From positions 620,001 to 684,000 of the forward strand of contig JAFLBQ010000001.1 of the NCBI GenBank assembly GCA_017303805.1: DNA of 64,000 bases, given 5' to 3'. Below, piece after piece: positions 23,059-31,860 of this stretch. The number at the start of each line of letters is the position of its first letter. The first letter of the stretch is position 1. Under the pieces are notes generated by a model. It made no database searches, had not been told where the DNA came from, and saw only the letters and a list, made by a program, of their open reading frames with translations. This DNA comes from Cytophagales bacterium (GTDB taxonomy: Bacteria; Bacteroidota; Bacteroidia; Cytophagales; Cyclobacteriaceae). The position numbers and the translations under genes are program-made.

Positions 23059-24348
23059 ATGAAGCATAACAAAATCGGGCTCTGGACAACCACTTCTATC
23101 GTGGTGGGTAATATGATTGCTTCCGGGTTGTTCATGCTTCCTGCAACCCTGGCCGCTTACGGTGGAATTAGCCTGGTGGGGTGGATTGTATCTGGTTGTG
23201 GTGCAATTTGTCTTGCCCTGGTTTTTGCATGGCTTAGTAAGATGATGCCCGATGCAACCGGGGGGCCTTACGCATACACGCGCACTACCATGGGCGACTT
23301 TGCAGGATTTTTGGTAGCCTGGGGTTATTGGATTTCTGTGTGGTGTACCAACGCTGCCATTGCAGTAGCATTTGTAAGTTACCTCACTGCATTTATCCCG
23401 GCACTGGCAACCAACTCACTGCTTTCCGTAGGTGTGGGCCTTGGTGCAATTTGGTTTCTCACCTGGATCAACACCAAAGGAATTCGCGAAGCCGGCTTTG
23501 TGCAACTTCTTACAACGATTCTTAAAATCGCGCCACTGATTTTGATAACTGTGGGCGGATTGATTGTTCTTAATCTCAACAACTTTACACCCTTTAACAC
23601 AAGTGGCTTGTCGGATTGGTCGGCTATTACGAGTACCACTACCTTAACGCTGTTTGCTTTTTTGGGATTGGAGTGTGCTACCATTCCTTCAGGGAGTGTA
23701 GCCAATGCAGAGCAGACGATACCGAGGGCAACCGTTATGGGAACGTTGATTACAACCGCCCTCTATTTTGCCAGCACGGTAGCCATTATGGGTATAATAC
23801 CACCAACTGAACTAATTTCATCTACAGCCCCGTTTGCCGATGGGGCCGCAGCGATAATGGGCGAGGGGGCTCGCTACGTAGTGGCTGCTGGGGCAGTTAT
23901 TTCAACTTTCGGAGCTTTGAATGGTTGGATTATTGTGCAAGGCCAATTGCCGTATGCAGCCGCCCGCAACAACCTGTTTCCAAAAATGTTTGCAAAAGAA
24001 AACAAAAAGGGTGCACCGGCATTCGGAATAGTTATTTCGAGTGTACTTGTATCGCTTTTAATGAGTATGAACTTCAGTAAAAGCCTGGCCGATACCTACA
24101 AATTTATCATCCTGTTATCTACCCTTACCGTTTTGGTGCCGTACTTGTTTTCAATTATTGCATTTGCCATTATGGGTGCGCGGCAAAAACAGTTATCACC
24201 CTCACGCCTGGTAGTGGCAGCACTCGCATTTTTATTTTCAATGTGGGCTGTCATCGGCTCAGGCGAAGAAATTGTATTTTGGGGCTTTGTGTTGTTGATG
24301 GCCGGGCTACCGATTTACGGGTTCATTCGGGTAAAGTATTTTGATTGA
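23059..24348 (+). CDS. APC-family amino acid permease
   Basis: A 429-residue inner-membrane transporter with about 12 helices. The N-terminal helix carries the APC signature GNMIASGLFMLPATL, followed by PDATGGPYAYTR, both typical of the AdiC/PotE-like branch of amino acid/polyamine antiporters. Substrate cannot be read from sequence. It starts 9 bases after the propeller lipoprotein and may be the last gene of the copper transcript or a separate unit. Confidence 0.9.
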   Translation: MKHNKIGLWTTTSIVVGNMIASGLFMLPATLAAYGGISLVGWIVSGCGAICLALVFAWLSKMMPDATGGPYAYTRTTMGDFAGFLVAWGYWISVWCTNAAIAVAFVSYLTAFIPALATNSLLSVGVGLGAIWFLTWINTKGIREAGFVQLLTTILKIAPLILITVGGLIVLNLNNFTPFNTSGLSDWSAITSTTTLTLFAFLGLECATIPSGSVANAEQTIPRATVMGTLITTALYFASTVAIMGIIPPTELISSTAPFADGAAAIMGEGARYVVAAGAVISTFGALNGWIIVQGQLPYAAARNNLFPKMFAKENKKGAPAFGIVISSVLVSLLMSMNFSKSLADTYKFIILLSTLTVLVPYLFSIIAFAIMGARQKQLSPSRLVVAALAFLFSMWAVIGSGEEIVFWGFVLLMAGLPIYGFIRVKYFD

Positions 24349-24396
24349 TGATTCATTAATGTAACTTGATTTCAATTTTTGAATAATCGGTAACGA

Positions 24397-25215
24397 ATGG
24401 AATCTTTCTTGCACTTTTTCGAAACCATGCCCACCTGGCAACGAGCCGTATGGATTGTTATTTGTTTAACGCTTTGCTGGATAGTGGAAGGCAGCTTTCC
24501 ATTGTTCAGATTCAATTATAAGAAGTGGAAACACGCAGGTGTTAACTTCACATTTCTACTCACTACCATGATTATTAATGTGTTTTTTGGGATTGCAACG
24601 GTAGGGATATTTGAGTGGATTGGGCGTAATCAATTTGGTTTAATGTACCTGATAGACTGGCCCATTTGGGTAGAGATGTTGCTTTGCTTATTAATTTTTG
24701 AATTGCTGGCGCAATACACCATTCATTACATCTTGCACCGTGTAAAGTGGATGTGGAAGTTTCACATGATTCATCACAGCGACACCCACCTGGATGCTAC
24801 TAGTGGCACGCGCCATCATCCAGGCGATTTTATAATGCGCGAGTTGTTTGCCTTGCTGGCAGTACTGATCACCGGGGCACCGGTAGCGTATTATTTTTTC
24901 TATAGAGTTTGTACGATTTTCTTCACTTATTTTACGCATGCCAACATCTCGTTACCTGCGTGGTTAGACAAAAGCCTTAGCTATGTGTTTATAACCCCCA
25001 ACATGCACAAGTTCCATCATCACTTCGAAAGACCCTGGACAGACTCTAACTTTGGTAACATGTTTTCTATTTACGACCGGCTGTTCGGCACGTTGGTTTA
25101 TGACAATCCTCATAAAATCAAATACGGACTTGATGTACTCGATAATTCAAAAGATGAAAGTCTCGGTTACCAGTTTGGCCTCCCGTTCAATAAAACGATC
25201 AAAACCGATTACTAA
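24397..25215 (+). CDS. Fatty acid hydroxylase/sterol desaturase superfamily membrane enzyme
   Basis: A 272-residue integral membrane di-iron enzyme. The His boxes are present: HYILHRVKWMWKFHMIHH, GTRHHPGD, and NMHKFHHHFE, with hydrophobic helices before and between them. Members hydroxylate or desaturate lipids, carotenoids or sterol-like molecules using O2. The substrate is unknown; no lipid pathway genes are adjacent. The stop codon lies in the loop of a strong terminator hairpin. Confidence 0.88.
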   Translation: MESFLHFFETMPTWQRAVWIVICLTLCWIVEGSFPLFRFNYKKWKHAGVNFTFLLTTMIINVFFGIATVGIFEWIGRNQFGLMYLIDWPIWVEMLLCLLIFELLAQYTIHYILHRVKWMWKFHMIHHSDTHLDATSGTRHHPGDFIMRELFALLAVLITGAPVAYYFFYRVCTIFFTYFTHANISLPAWLDKSLSYVFITPNMHKFHHHFERPWTDSNFGNMFSIYDRLFGTLVYDNPHKIKYGLDVLDNSKDESLGYQFGLPFNKTIKTDY

Positions 25216-25229
25216 AACAATCGGTTTTT
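25201..25229 (+). terminator. Rho-independent-like terminator of hydroxylase gene
   Basis: AAAACCGATT (25201-25210), an 8-base loop holding the TAA stop, and AATCGGTTTT (25219-25228) form a perfect 10-bp stem ending in a run of T. It separates the hydroxylase unit from the T9SS genes. Confidence 0.75.
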
Positions 25230-25240
25230 GATAATTTAGT

Positions 25241-25248
25241 TAATTTTG
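25241..25248 (+). promoter_or_regulatory. -7 promoter box before first large T9SS gene
   Basis: TAATTTTG matches the Bacteroidota -7 consensus TAnnTTTG exactly and lies 17 bases before the ATG. No good -33 box is found at 18-21 bases upstream, so the call is tentative. Confidence 0.35.
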
Positions 25249-25265
25249 TTTAAGACTGTCCGTAT

Positions 25266-28200
25266 ATGCTTACACCCAAATCGGCATGCAAGGCGCTCGC
25301 TTTGCTCATTTTTTGTGCTTTTTTAACCCAAAAGAGTAGTGCACAGGCCAGCCTTGTTAGCGGCTCGGTTACTACCTCCAAGGCAAATTATACAGTAGCG
25401 CAAGGCAAAAACCGGTTGATTGTGGTTGCGATTACGGGCGAGGGTGTGGCAGCCGTAGGCACAATAAGTTCTGTTACCTGGGGTGGTCAAGCACTAACTC
25501 AAGCTATAACTCAGACAAGCGGGACAGTTACCAGGACTTCCATTTATTATTTAAACGAAGCAGGAATTTCTGCTGCCCGGGGTTCATGTACCTATAATTT
25601 TGTAGTTACCTGGTCAACCGCACCAGCTAACGAGGTATTTGCTGCTATGACCTTGAAAGATGTAGATCAAACCACCCCAGTATCTGGTTCTAATGGTGCC
25701 CAATCCGGTGCGGCTCAAACCCGGAATACCGGCAATTTTGCAGTAACTGTAAATGGTATTGCGGTTTATGCATCTTCCTCAGACAGCGACCGAACTCATA
25801 CTGCAGCTGCTTCTTACTTAGAACAAACAGACCAGATAATTGGCGGTGCAGGCGGAACCAGTATGGCCACAGCAATAAGACAAATTACCACCGGTGGCAA
25901 TGAGAACCCGACCGCTACCTGGACCTCACCTAATTCCCGGTTAATAAATGCTGGAGTTGGCTTTAATGGCGTTACGGCCACCAATGTAGTTACGTATTAT
26001 TCGCGCAATGCTACCTCTGGTGGCAATTGGGATAGCCCCAACTCATGGACCTTAAATTCGGATGGCACGGGTGGCCCGCTACCGACAGGAGTGTGGCCCA
26101 CCCGTACTGATAACGTGGTGATTCGGGCTGGTCATACCATCACCATCGATGCTACTGACGATAACAAAATCTGCGGCCGCTCGCCCGATAACCTCGCTTT
26201 ACCGAACGTAGGGCCTTTTGTGGCTTCCAACATAGCTATGTTTTATCAAACAGGAGATATTACTATTGCCGGTACGCTTAATGTAACCGGCATTGAAATG
26301 ATGATTGGTGGCGCTACCCGGGTTGCAACCGGGGGCAGTTTTACACTGGGGTCAAGCCTGGTGCAGGTTGGATATTTAGATGTGGAGACTGGTTCAACCT
26401 TCAGCAGTCTGGATGATTTGATTCTTACCGGAAACAGCGTAACGATAATCAATACGAACTCCACCTCAACCGATGATTTAATTATTGATCACAGCGATGC
26501 TACGCTATGCGGAACAGGAACAGCCACGTTGCAAAACGGATCGGGTAGCCAGGTAACATATGTAAATGGCGGAAGTGTAAACCAAATCTGTACATCGTTT
26601 ACCATTAGCTGTACGGGCGTAGGCTGTGCGGGCTTTCCGGTTGTGGGAACCAATACTACTATTGTGGGCAATCGTGGCCCGGCCGGGGTGGGTACTACTT
26701 CCAATAACCGTATGTGGCTAATGTCAACGCGCGGCACATTTTCTGATTTGGGAACTACTGCGGCTGTTGGTGGTGGCCAGGTGCGGCAATGGAACGATCA
26801 ATCCGGAAATAACAACCATGCAATTCAAAACACAGCCGGAAACCGCCCTATTCTTCGCAATGCACAAGACAATAATCAGCAAGGGCTTGAGTTTACTGGC
26901 GATACCTTTATCGATGGCCCTAATCTGGGTATCGCGGCCAACAGCAGTGTAACCTACCTTGTAGTATTTCGCGATACGCAAACTGGCTTAGGTGCAATTA
27001 ACGATGGCACCGGCCATTTTATTTTAGATCGCACTACTGCAACCAACGGGTTATTTTCTTTAAAGCCGATAACTGGCAACGTGTATGCCTATCAAAAGCG
27101 AGATGATACCGGAGGTGGTTTAGGCGGCCCTAATACAACCACTACAATTACAACCAACAGCAAATGGATTGAAATGGTACGCAACCGGGGAGTTAATTAC
27201 CGACTGTACTACAACGGGGCTCAGGAAAGTTCATTTGCCGATGGCGATGGCAACACTACACCACCACCACCCCGCATTGGGCGGCATGCTACTACCGCCA
27301 ATGGCGGAATAAGAGGTTATATCTATGAGTTTATAATTTATTCGGGCACACTTAACGAGGCCCAGCGCATTCTCATCAATAACTACATTGCCGCTAAGTT
27401 TGGTTACACATTAGGAGTAAACGATGTGTACACTATGGACAATCCGGCCAACGGGAATTTTGATTTTGAAGTAGCCGGAATCGGGCAAGCCACCGATGGC
27501 AGCAAACATATCGATGGCAAAGGCACGGGTGCTGTACGGATGTGGAACCCGGATGGATTGGGCAACAATGAATTTCTTATTTGGGGTCACAACGGATTGA
27601 CCTTTGCGGGTGGCAATACCACCGATGTAGATGGAACCGTAATTCAGGAACGCATTAACCGCGTGTGGCGGGTAAGCGAGGTGGGCGATGTAGGTAATAC
27701 CTCCATCTCTGTAGATATGAGTGGAACCATGGGCGCTGCCCTCGGCAGCAACCTAAGGCTTTTGATTGATAGGAACGGAAATGGTTTTGCTGATAATGAT
27801 GTGGCCCCGATAACCGGCTCCTTTAGCGGAACCATTGTAACCTTCTCGGGTGTAAATCTTCAAAATGGCGACCGGTTTACAATTGGCAATACCTCAATTG
27901 CTGCACCACTTCCTATTGAATTAATTTCATTTACGGCTGCACCGGCCCTGGACATGGTGAATTTAAACTGGATAACCGCTTCTGAAACCAATAACGACTT
28001 CTTTACACTACAACGATCGGCTACTGGTGCGGAGTGGCAAGCAATTAAACGCATGCCGGGTGCCGGAAATAGCACCCAACGGTTAACCTATTATGCTACC
28101 GATAGCCTGCCGTTGCCGGGAGTTTCTTATTACCGGTTAAAGCAGACCGACTTTGACGGTAAATTCAGTTACTCTGAAATCCGGAGAGTGGAGTTAAAAC

Positions 28201-28442
28201 CTTTTTGGAATCTTCAGGTTTTCCCGAACCCTACCAGTGGAAAGGTTACCATCAGTACCGGCTTTGAATTGAAAAAAGAAGAGATAAAATTTTATAATGT
28301 AATGGGGCAAGAGATGCCAATTACATTAGAGCGCAATGGATCTAACTTTTTGATTACTCCGGAAAGACGAACCCCGGGAGTCTATATTCTGCAGGTGCAG
28401 AAGGGAATTTTCTCACAATCTGTTCGCTTACTGATGGAATAG
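25266..28442 (+). CDS. Large T9SS-secreted surface protein, paralog 1 of 3
   Basis: A 1058-residue exported protein. Parts in order: signal peptide (about 1-26), a beta domain shared with paralog 2 (about 27-235; VSGSVTTSKANYTV, YLNEAGISAARG), a conserved scaffold (about 242-475) with YSRNATSGGNWDS and repeated TGDITIAGTLNVTG-type beta-helix-like strands, a LamG/concanavalin-like variable module (about 482-695, ending LNEAQRILINNYI), a conserved VAGIG...WGH module (about 705-880), a fibronectin-like segment (LPIELISFTA...ASETNNDFF), and a T9SS type A tail from VFPNPTSGKVTIS (985) to the end. Likely a cell-surface or released adhesin; ligand unknown. Confidence 0.88.
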   Translation: MLTPKSACKALALLIFCAFLTQKSSAQASLVSGSVTTSKANYTVAQGKNRLIVVAITGEGVAAVGTISSVTWGGQALTQAITQTSGTVTRTSIYYLNEAGISAARGSCTYNFVVTWSTAPANEVFAAMTLKDVDQTTPVSGSNGAQSGAAQTRNTGNFAVTVNGIAVYASSSDSDRTHTAAASYLEQTDQIIGGAGGTSMATAIRQITTGGNENPTATWTSPNSRLINAGVGFNGVTATNVVTYYSRNATSGGNWDSPNSWTLNSDGTGGPLPTGVWPTRTDNVVIRAGHTITIDATDDNKICGRSPDNLALPNVGPFVASNIAMFYQTGDITIAGTLNVTGIEMMIGGATRVATGGSFTLGSSLVQVGYLDVETGSTFSSLDDLILTGNSVTIINTNSTSTDDLIIDHSDATLCGTGTATLQNGSGSQVTYVNGGSVNQICTSFTISCTGVGCAGFPVVGTNTTIVGNRGPAGVGTTSNNRMWLMSTRGTFSDLGTTAAVGGGQVRQWNDQSGNNNHAIQNTAGNRPILRNAQDNNQQGLEFTGDTFIDGPNLGIAANSSVTYLVVFRDTQTGLGAINDGTGHFILDRTTATNGLFSLKPITGNVYAYQKRDDTGGGLGGPNTTTTITTNSKWIEMVRNRGVNYRLYYNGAQESSFADGDGNTTPPPPRIGRHATTANGGIRGYIYEFIIYSGTLNEAQRILINNYIAAKFGYTLGVNDVYTMDNPANGNFDFEVAGIGQATDGSKHIDGKGTGAVRMWNPDGLGNNEFLIWGHNGLTFAGGNTTDVDGTVIQERINRVWRVSEVGDVGNTSISVDMSGTMGAALGSNLRLLIDRNGNGFADNDVAPITGSFSGTIVTFSGVNLQNGDRFTIGNTSIAAPLPIELISFTAAPALDMVNLNWITASETNNDFFTLQRSATGAEWQAIKRMPGAGNSTQRLTYYATDSLPLPGVSYYRLKQTDFDGKFSYSEIRRVELKPFWNLQVFPNPTSGKVTISTGFELKKEEIKFYNVMGQEMPITLERNGSNFLITPERRTPGVYILQVQKGIFSQSVRLLME

Positions 28443-28525
28443 TCAAATCGCATTTCAAAATAATATTCTGAAATGGGCTTATGTTGATTTTTTGAACAGG
28501 TAGTTAATCTCTACAAGCATAAGAA

Positions 28526-28543
28526 TATTCTGATCTCAGAATA
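28526..28543. promoter_or_regulatory. 18-bp dyad, candidate operator of T9SS paralog 2
   Basis: TATTCTGA, TC, TCAGAATA form 8-bp perfect arms in the 172-bp gap between paralogs 1 and 2. The 10-mer AATATTCTGA that enters the left arm also occurs at 28462-28471, giving a second half-site 62 bp upstream. No T-run follows. The rest of the gap holds a 7-bp hairpin (28451-28475) and a possible promoter (ATTG at 28579, TATTTTGC at 28603). Confidence 0.4.
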
Positions 28544-28614
28544 ACCTTTCCAATACGCGTTGTTGCAAACGATTTCTAATTGACCTAAGCGGTTGATTTA
28601 AGTATTTTGCAGAT

Positions 28615-31600
28615 ATGAAGTCTGTGGTTTGGTCTGTTGTAACAGTGCTTTTCTATACTGCAATTAGTTTGCAGTATTTATATGCACAAGCTTCTGTGGT
28701 GGCAGGGTCAGTTGCTACTTCTAAATCAAACTATACAGTGGGTCAGGGAAAAAACAGATTGCTGGTTGTGGCGGTCTCTGGTGAATCATTAGGTATAGGA
28801 ACCATCACCAACATTAGCTGGGGTGGACAAAATTTAACGCAGGTTCGCACGCAAGCGGTAAGCGGAATCATGCGCACCGATCTTTGGTATTTGAATGAGG
28901 CCGGAATTTCAGCGGCCCGTGGTGGTTGCTCTTTCAATGTAGTAGTAACGTGGTCTGTTGCACCCTTATTGGAAGCTGTTGCAATAATGACCTTGCAAAA
29001 TGTAGATCAAACCTCGCCCGTAGTTAACTTCAACAGCGGCACCAACGCAGACGGCACTTTGGTGAACACAGGGAATATTGCAGTTGGCGTAAACGATTTG
29101 TTAGTGTATGCCTCATCCTCTAATAATGATCGCGCGCACGCACAACCTGCTGCCTACACCGAACAAAGCGAACAAATTGTTGGCGGAATTGGCGGCCTTA
29201 CATTAGCTACAGCAACAAGACCTATAACGGTTGCCAGCACGGAAAACCCCACAGCAACCTGGTCCGTCTTAAACTCGGCATTAATTTCTGTGGGCGCTGG
29301 ATTTAGAGGGGTTACGGCAATCGGATTACAAACCTTTTATTCGCGCAATGCAACGCTAGGCGGAAACTGGGATAGTCCTGGTTCCTGGACCTTGAATTCC
29401 GATGGTTCAGGCGGGCCGCTTGCTACCGGGGTGTGGCCCAGGCGCACGGATCATGTAGTAATAAGGCCCGGTCATACCATTACTGTGGATGCCACAGATG
29501 ATAACAAACAATGCGGAGTTTCGCCCGATGGATTGGCATTGCCCAACGTTGGGCCGTTTGTTTCTTCTAACCTGGCCATGTTTTACCAAACTGGTGATAT
29601 AACAGTAGGTGGGATATTAAACGTACTAGGTATTGAAATGATGGTGCGCGGCTACACGCACGTGCTCACAGGCGGAACGTTTACTCTTGGCTCTAACTTA
29701 GTAAATGTAGGCTATTTGGAAGTAGAGGCCGGATCGGTATTTAGTACTTTAGATGACTTGATTTTAACGGGCAACAGTGTTAGCCTTATCAATACCAACT
29801 CTACATCCACCGATGATTTGGTAATTGATCATAACAATGCAACGCTGTGTGGTATTGGCACGGCCACGCTGCAGAATGGTGCTGGTAGCCAGGTAACCTT
29901 TAGCAACAGCAGTACTATAAATCAGGTGTGCTCTACCTTTACTATTAATTGTATTGGTATTGGCTGTGCCCTTAGCTTTCCGGTGGTGGGGGCAACCTTT
30001 TCTACCTCAGGCAATGCCGGCCCGGGTGGCATTGGCAATTCTTCCGAGTTAAGTTTGTGGTTGTTAGCGGGAGCGGGGACTTCCTCTACTGTAAATGGTA
30101 CGGCTATAAGTTCATGGAACGATCAATCCGGAAACGTGAACCATGCTACACAGGCCACGCTGGCTCAACGGCCTTTGTATCAAACTTCGGTTTTAAATGG
30201 CCAGCCCACGCTCTTATTTGATAATGCGGCTGGCCCCAATAACGATGAAATGTTAATTGCGGATAACGATAATCTGGACAACACAAACGGGTTAACAATC
30301 TACGGGGTAACCCGGCCGTTAAATCTGAATGGCGATGCGCGTACTATTATTTCAAAACGTACTTCGGTAGGCACCGAACAGGCCTACTCAGTTTTCTACT
30401 TTACCGGAAACAATCTCTATACAGATTTAGATGGCAATGGCAATCGCTTTGCTACCCCGGCTACATTTGCCAATAACAATAATTACATTCACACCGTTTG
30501 GTACAACGGACAGCTGGCAGCCGGCCAGCGGGCCCGAGCCTATACCAACGGTACGCTTGAAATAACCACAACGGAAAGCAGCGCCACCATTCCTAATTAC
30601 GCATCGCCTGTTACTATTGGCTCTATTAATTTAACAGATGGTCGGCCGTTTGGTGGCCATATTGCCGAGGTAGTAGTTTATCGCAGAACCTTGAACGAAG
30701 CGCAGCGGATTATTGTGGATAACTATCTTTCGGCTAAGTATAATATTAACATAGTAAACGATGTGTACACAATGGATAACCCAGCCAATGGGAATTATGA
30801 TTTTCAGGTAGCAGGTATTGGCCAGGCCACGGATGGGTCGCATCATTTGGATGCAAAAGGACGTGGCATTGTGCGGATGTGGAACCCCAACGACTTAATC
30901 AATAACGAATACCTGATCTGGGGACATGATAACGGTGCCTTGGCTGGTACCACTACGGATGTAGATGGAGCGCTTATTCGTCAAAGGATTGTGCGCATTT
31001 GGAGAGTAAGCGAAGTAGGTGATGTAGGCACAACCTCTATTTCGTTTGATATAAGTGGATTTGCTGGCGCGGCACAAGGTGCAAACCTTCGATTGTTAGT
31101 TGACCGAAATGGAAATGGGTTTTTCGATAACGATGTTACACCAATTGGGGCCGGCTATTTAAGTAGCAATGTAATTACCTTTACAGGTGTAAATCTGCAG
31201 AATGGAGATCGGTTTACATTGGGCAATACCGATATTGCCACACCGCTGCCCATCGAGTTACTTTCGTTTACCGCGCGGGTGGTTCAAAACGAAGTAGTGC
31301 TTACCTGGGCTACCGCATCCGAAACCAACAATCATTATTTTACCGTACAACGTTCGCACAATGCCGAAAGCTGGGAGGAGATTAAGCAACTGGAAGGAGC
31401 GGGCACCAGCACGATCCGCAACGATTACGAATTTACAGATGGCCTGCCGCATCAAGGTGTATCGTATTACCGCATCCGGCAAACCGATTACGATGGTACT
31501 TCTACAACTTCAGCCATCAGAAGGGTAGAGTTAAGTCAGGTGTATCAGTTAAAAGCATATCCGAACCCGGCATCAGACCAGTTGTTAGTTATCACCGGTT

Positions 31601-31782
31601 TTGAATTGCAGCCTCAACAGATCCAGTTGCTAAACACACTTGGGCAGCCCGTTTCAATAAATGTAGTAAGAAGCGGTGCCGAGGCATTCATTGATATCCA
31701 GGATTTACCCGCAGGGGTTTACATTCTGCGCGTGCGCGCTGGATATTGGCAGCAAACGGTAAGGATTCTTATCCGGCATTGA
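28615..31782 (+). CDS. Large T9SS-secreted surface protein, paralog 2 of 3
   Basis: A 1055-residue paralog of the preceding protein with the same plan: signal peptide (ends near YAQA), the N-terminal beta domain shared with paralog 1, scaffold from about 239, a LamG-like central module of different sequence (about 478-692; GLTIYGVTRPLNL, YTNGTLEI), the VAGIGQATDGS...WGHD module, the LPIELLSFTARV segment and a type A tail (AYPNPASDQ at about 981 to the end). The tail segment is closer to paralog 3 than to paralog 1. It has its own 172-bp upstream region, so it may be regulated separately. Confidence 0.88.
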   Translation: MKSVVWSVVTVLFYTAISLQYLYAQASVVAGSVATSKSNYTVGQGKNRLLVVAVSGESLGIGTITNISWGGQNLTQVRTQAVSGIMRTDLWYLNEAGISAARGGCSFNVVVTWSVAPLLEAVAIMTLQNVDQTSPVVNFNSGTNADGTLVNTGNIAVGVNDLLVYASSSNNDRAHAQPAAYTEQSEQIVGGIGGLTLATATRPITVASTENPTATWSVLNSALISVGAGFRGVTAIGLQTFYSRNATLGGNWDSPGSWTLNSDGSGGPLATGVWPRRTDHVVIRPGHTITVDATDDNKQCGVSPDGLALPNVGPFVSSNLAMFYQTGDITVGGILNVLGIEMMVRGYTHVLTGGTFTLGSNLVNVGYLEVEAGSVFSTLDDLILTGNSVSLINTNSTSTDDLVIDHNNATLCGIGTATLQNGAGSQVTFSNSSTINQVCSTFTINCIGIGCALSFPVVGATFSTSGNAGPGGIGNSSELSLWLLAGAGTSSTVNGTAISSWNDQSGNVNHATQATLAQRPLYQTSVLNGQPTLLFDNAAGPNNDEMLIADNDNLDNTNGLTIYGVTRPLNLNGDARTIISKRTSVGTEQAYSVFYFTGNNLYTDLDGNGNRFATPATFANNNNYIHTVWYNGQLAAGQRARAYTNGTLEITTTESSATIPNYASPVTIGSINLTDGRPFGGHIAEVVVYRRTLNEAQRIIVDNYLSAKYNINIVNDVYTMDNPANGNYDFQVAGIGQATDGSHHLDAKGRGIVRMWNPNDLINNEYLIWGHDNGALAGTTTDVDGALIRQRIVRIWRVSEVGDVGTTSISFDISGFAGAAQGANLRLLVDRNGNGFFDNDVTPIGAGYLSSNVITFTGVNLQNGDRFTLGNTDIATPLPIELLSFTARVVQNEVVLTWATASETNNHYFTVQRSHNAESWEEIKQLEGAGTSTIRNDYEFTDGLPHQGVSYYRIRQTDYDGTSTTSAIRRVELSQVYQLKAYPNPASDQLLVITGFELQPQQIQLLNTLGQPVSINVVRSGAEAFIDIQDLPAGVYILRVRAGYWQQTVRILIRH
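31222..31569 (+). repeat. 348-bp block repeated at 34435-34782
   Basis: This block, covering the end of the WGH module and the fibronectin-like segment up to the sorting tail, matches 34435-34782 at equal length with about 20 differences by eye, most at third codon positions. The homologous part of paralog 1 is far more diverged. This points to recent duplication or gene conversion between paralogs 2 and 3. Confidence 0.85.
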
Positions 31783-31812
31783 GCACATGCTTAGTTTTTA
31801 AGTTTACTTGGG

Positions 31813-31839
31813 AATTACGTTCTTTGCATAATCGTAATT
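31813..31839. promoter_or_regulatory. Dyad before T9SS paralog 3
   Basis: AATTACG and CGTAATT (perfect 7-bp arms, 13-base spacer) lie 22 bases before the ATG of paralog 3. It could be an operator or leader hairpin; there is no T-run. Confidence 0.3.
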
Positions 31840-31860
31840 GTACCAAAACAAACCTCACCG

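Noticed and set aside
28451-28475. Terminator after T9SS paralog 1 (CATTTCA...TGAAATG)
   Set aside because: AT-rich 7-bp stem with an 11-base loop and no immediate T-run; too weak to call.
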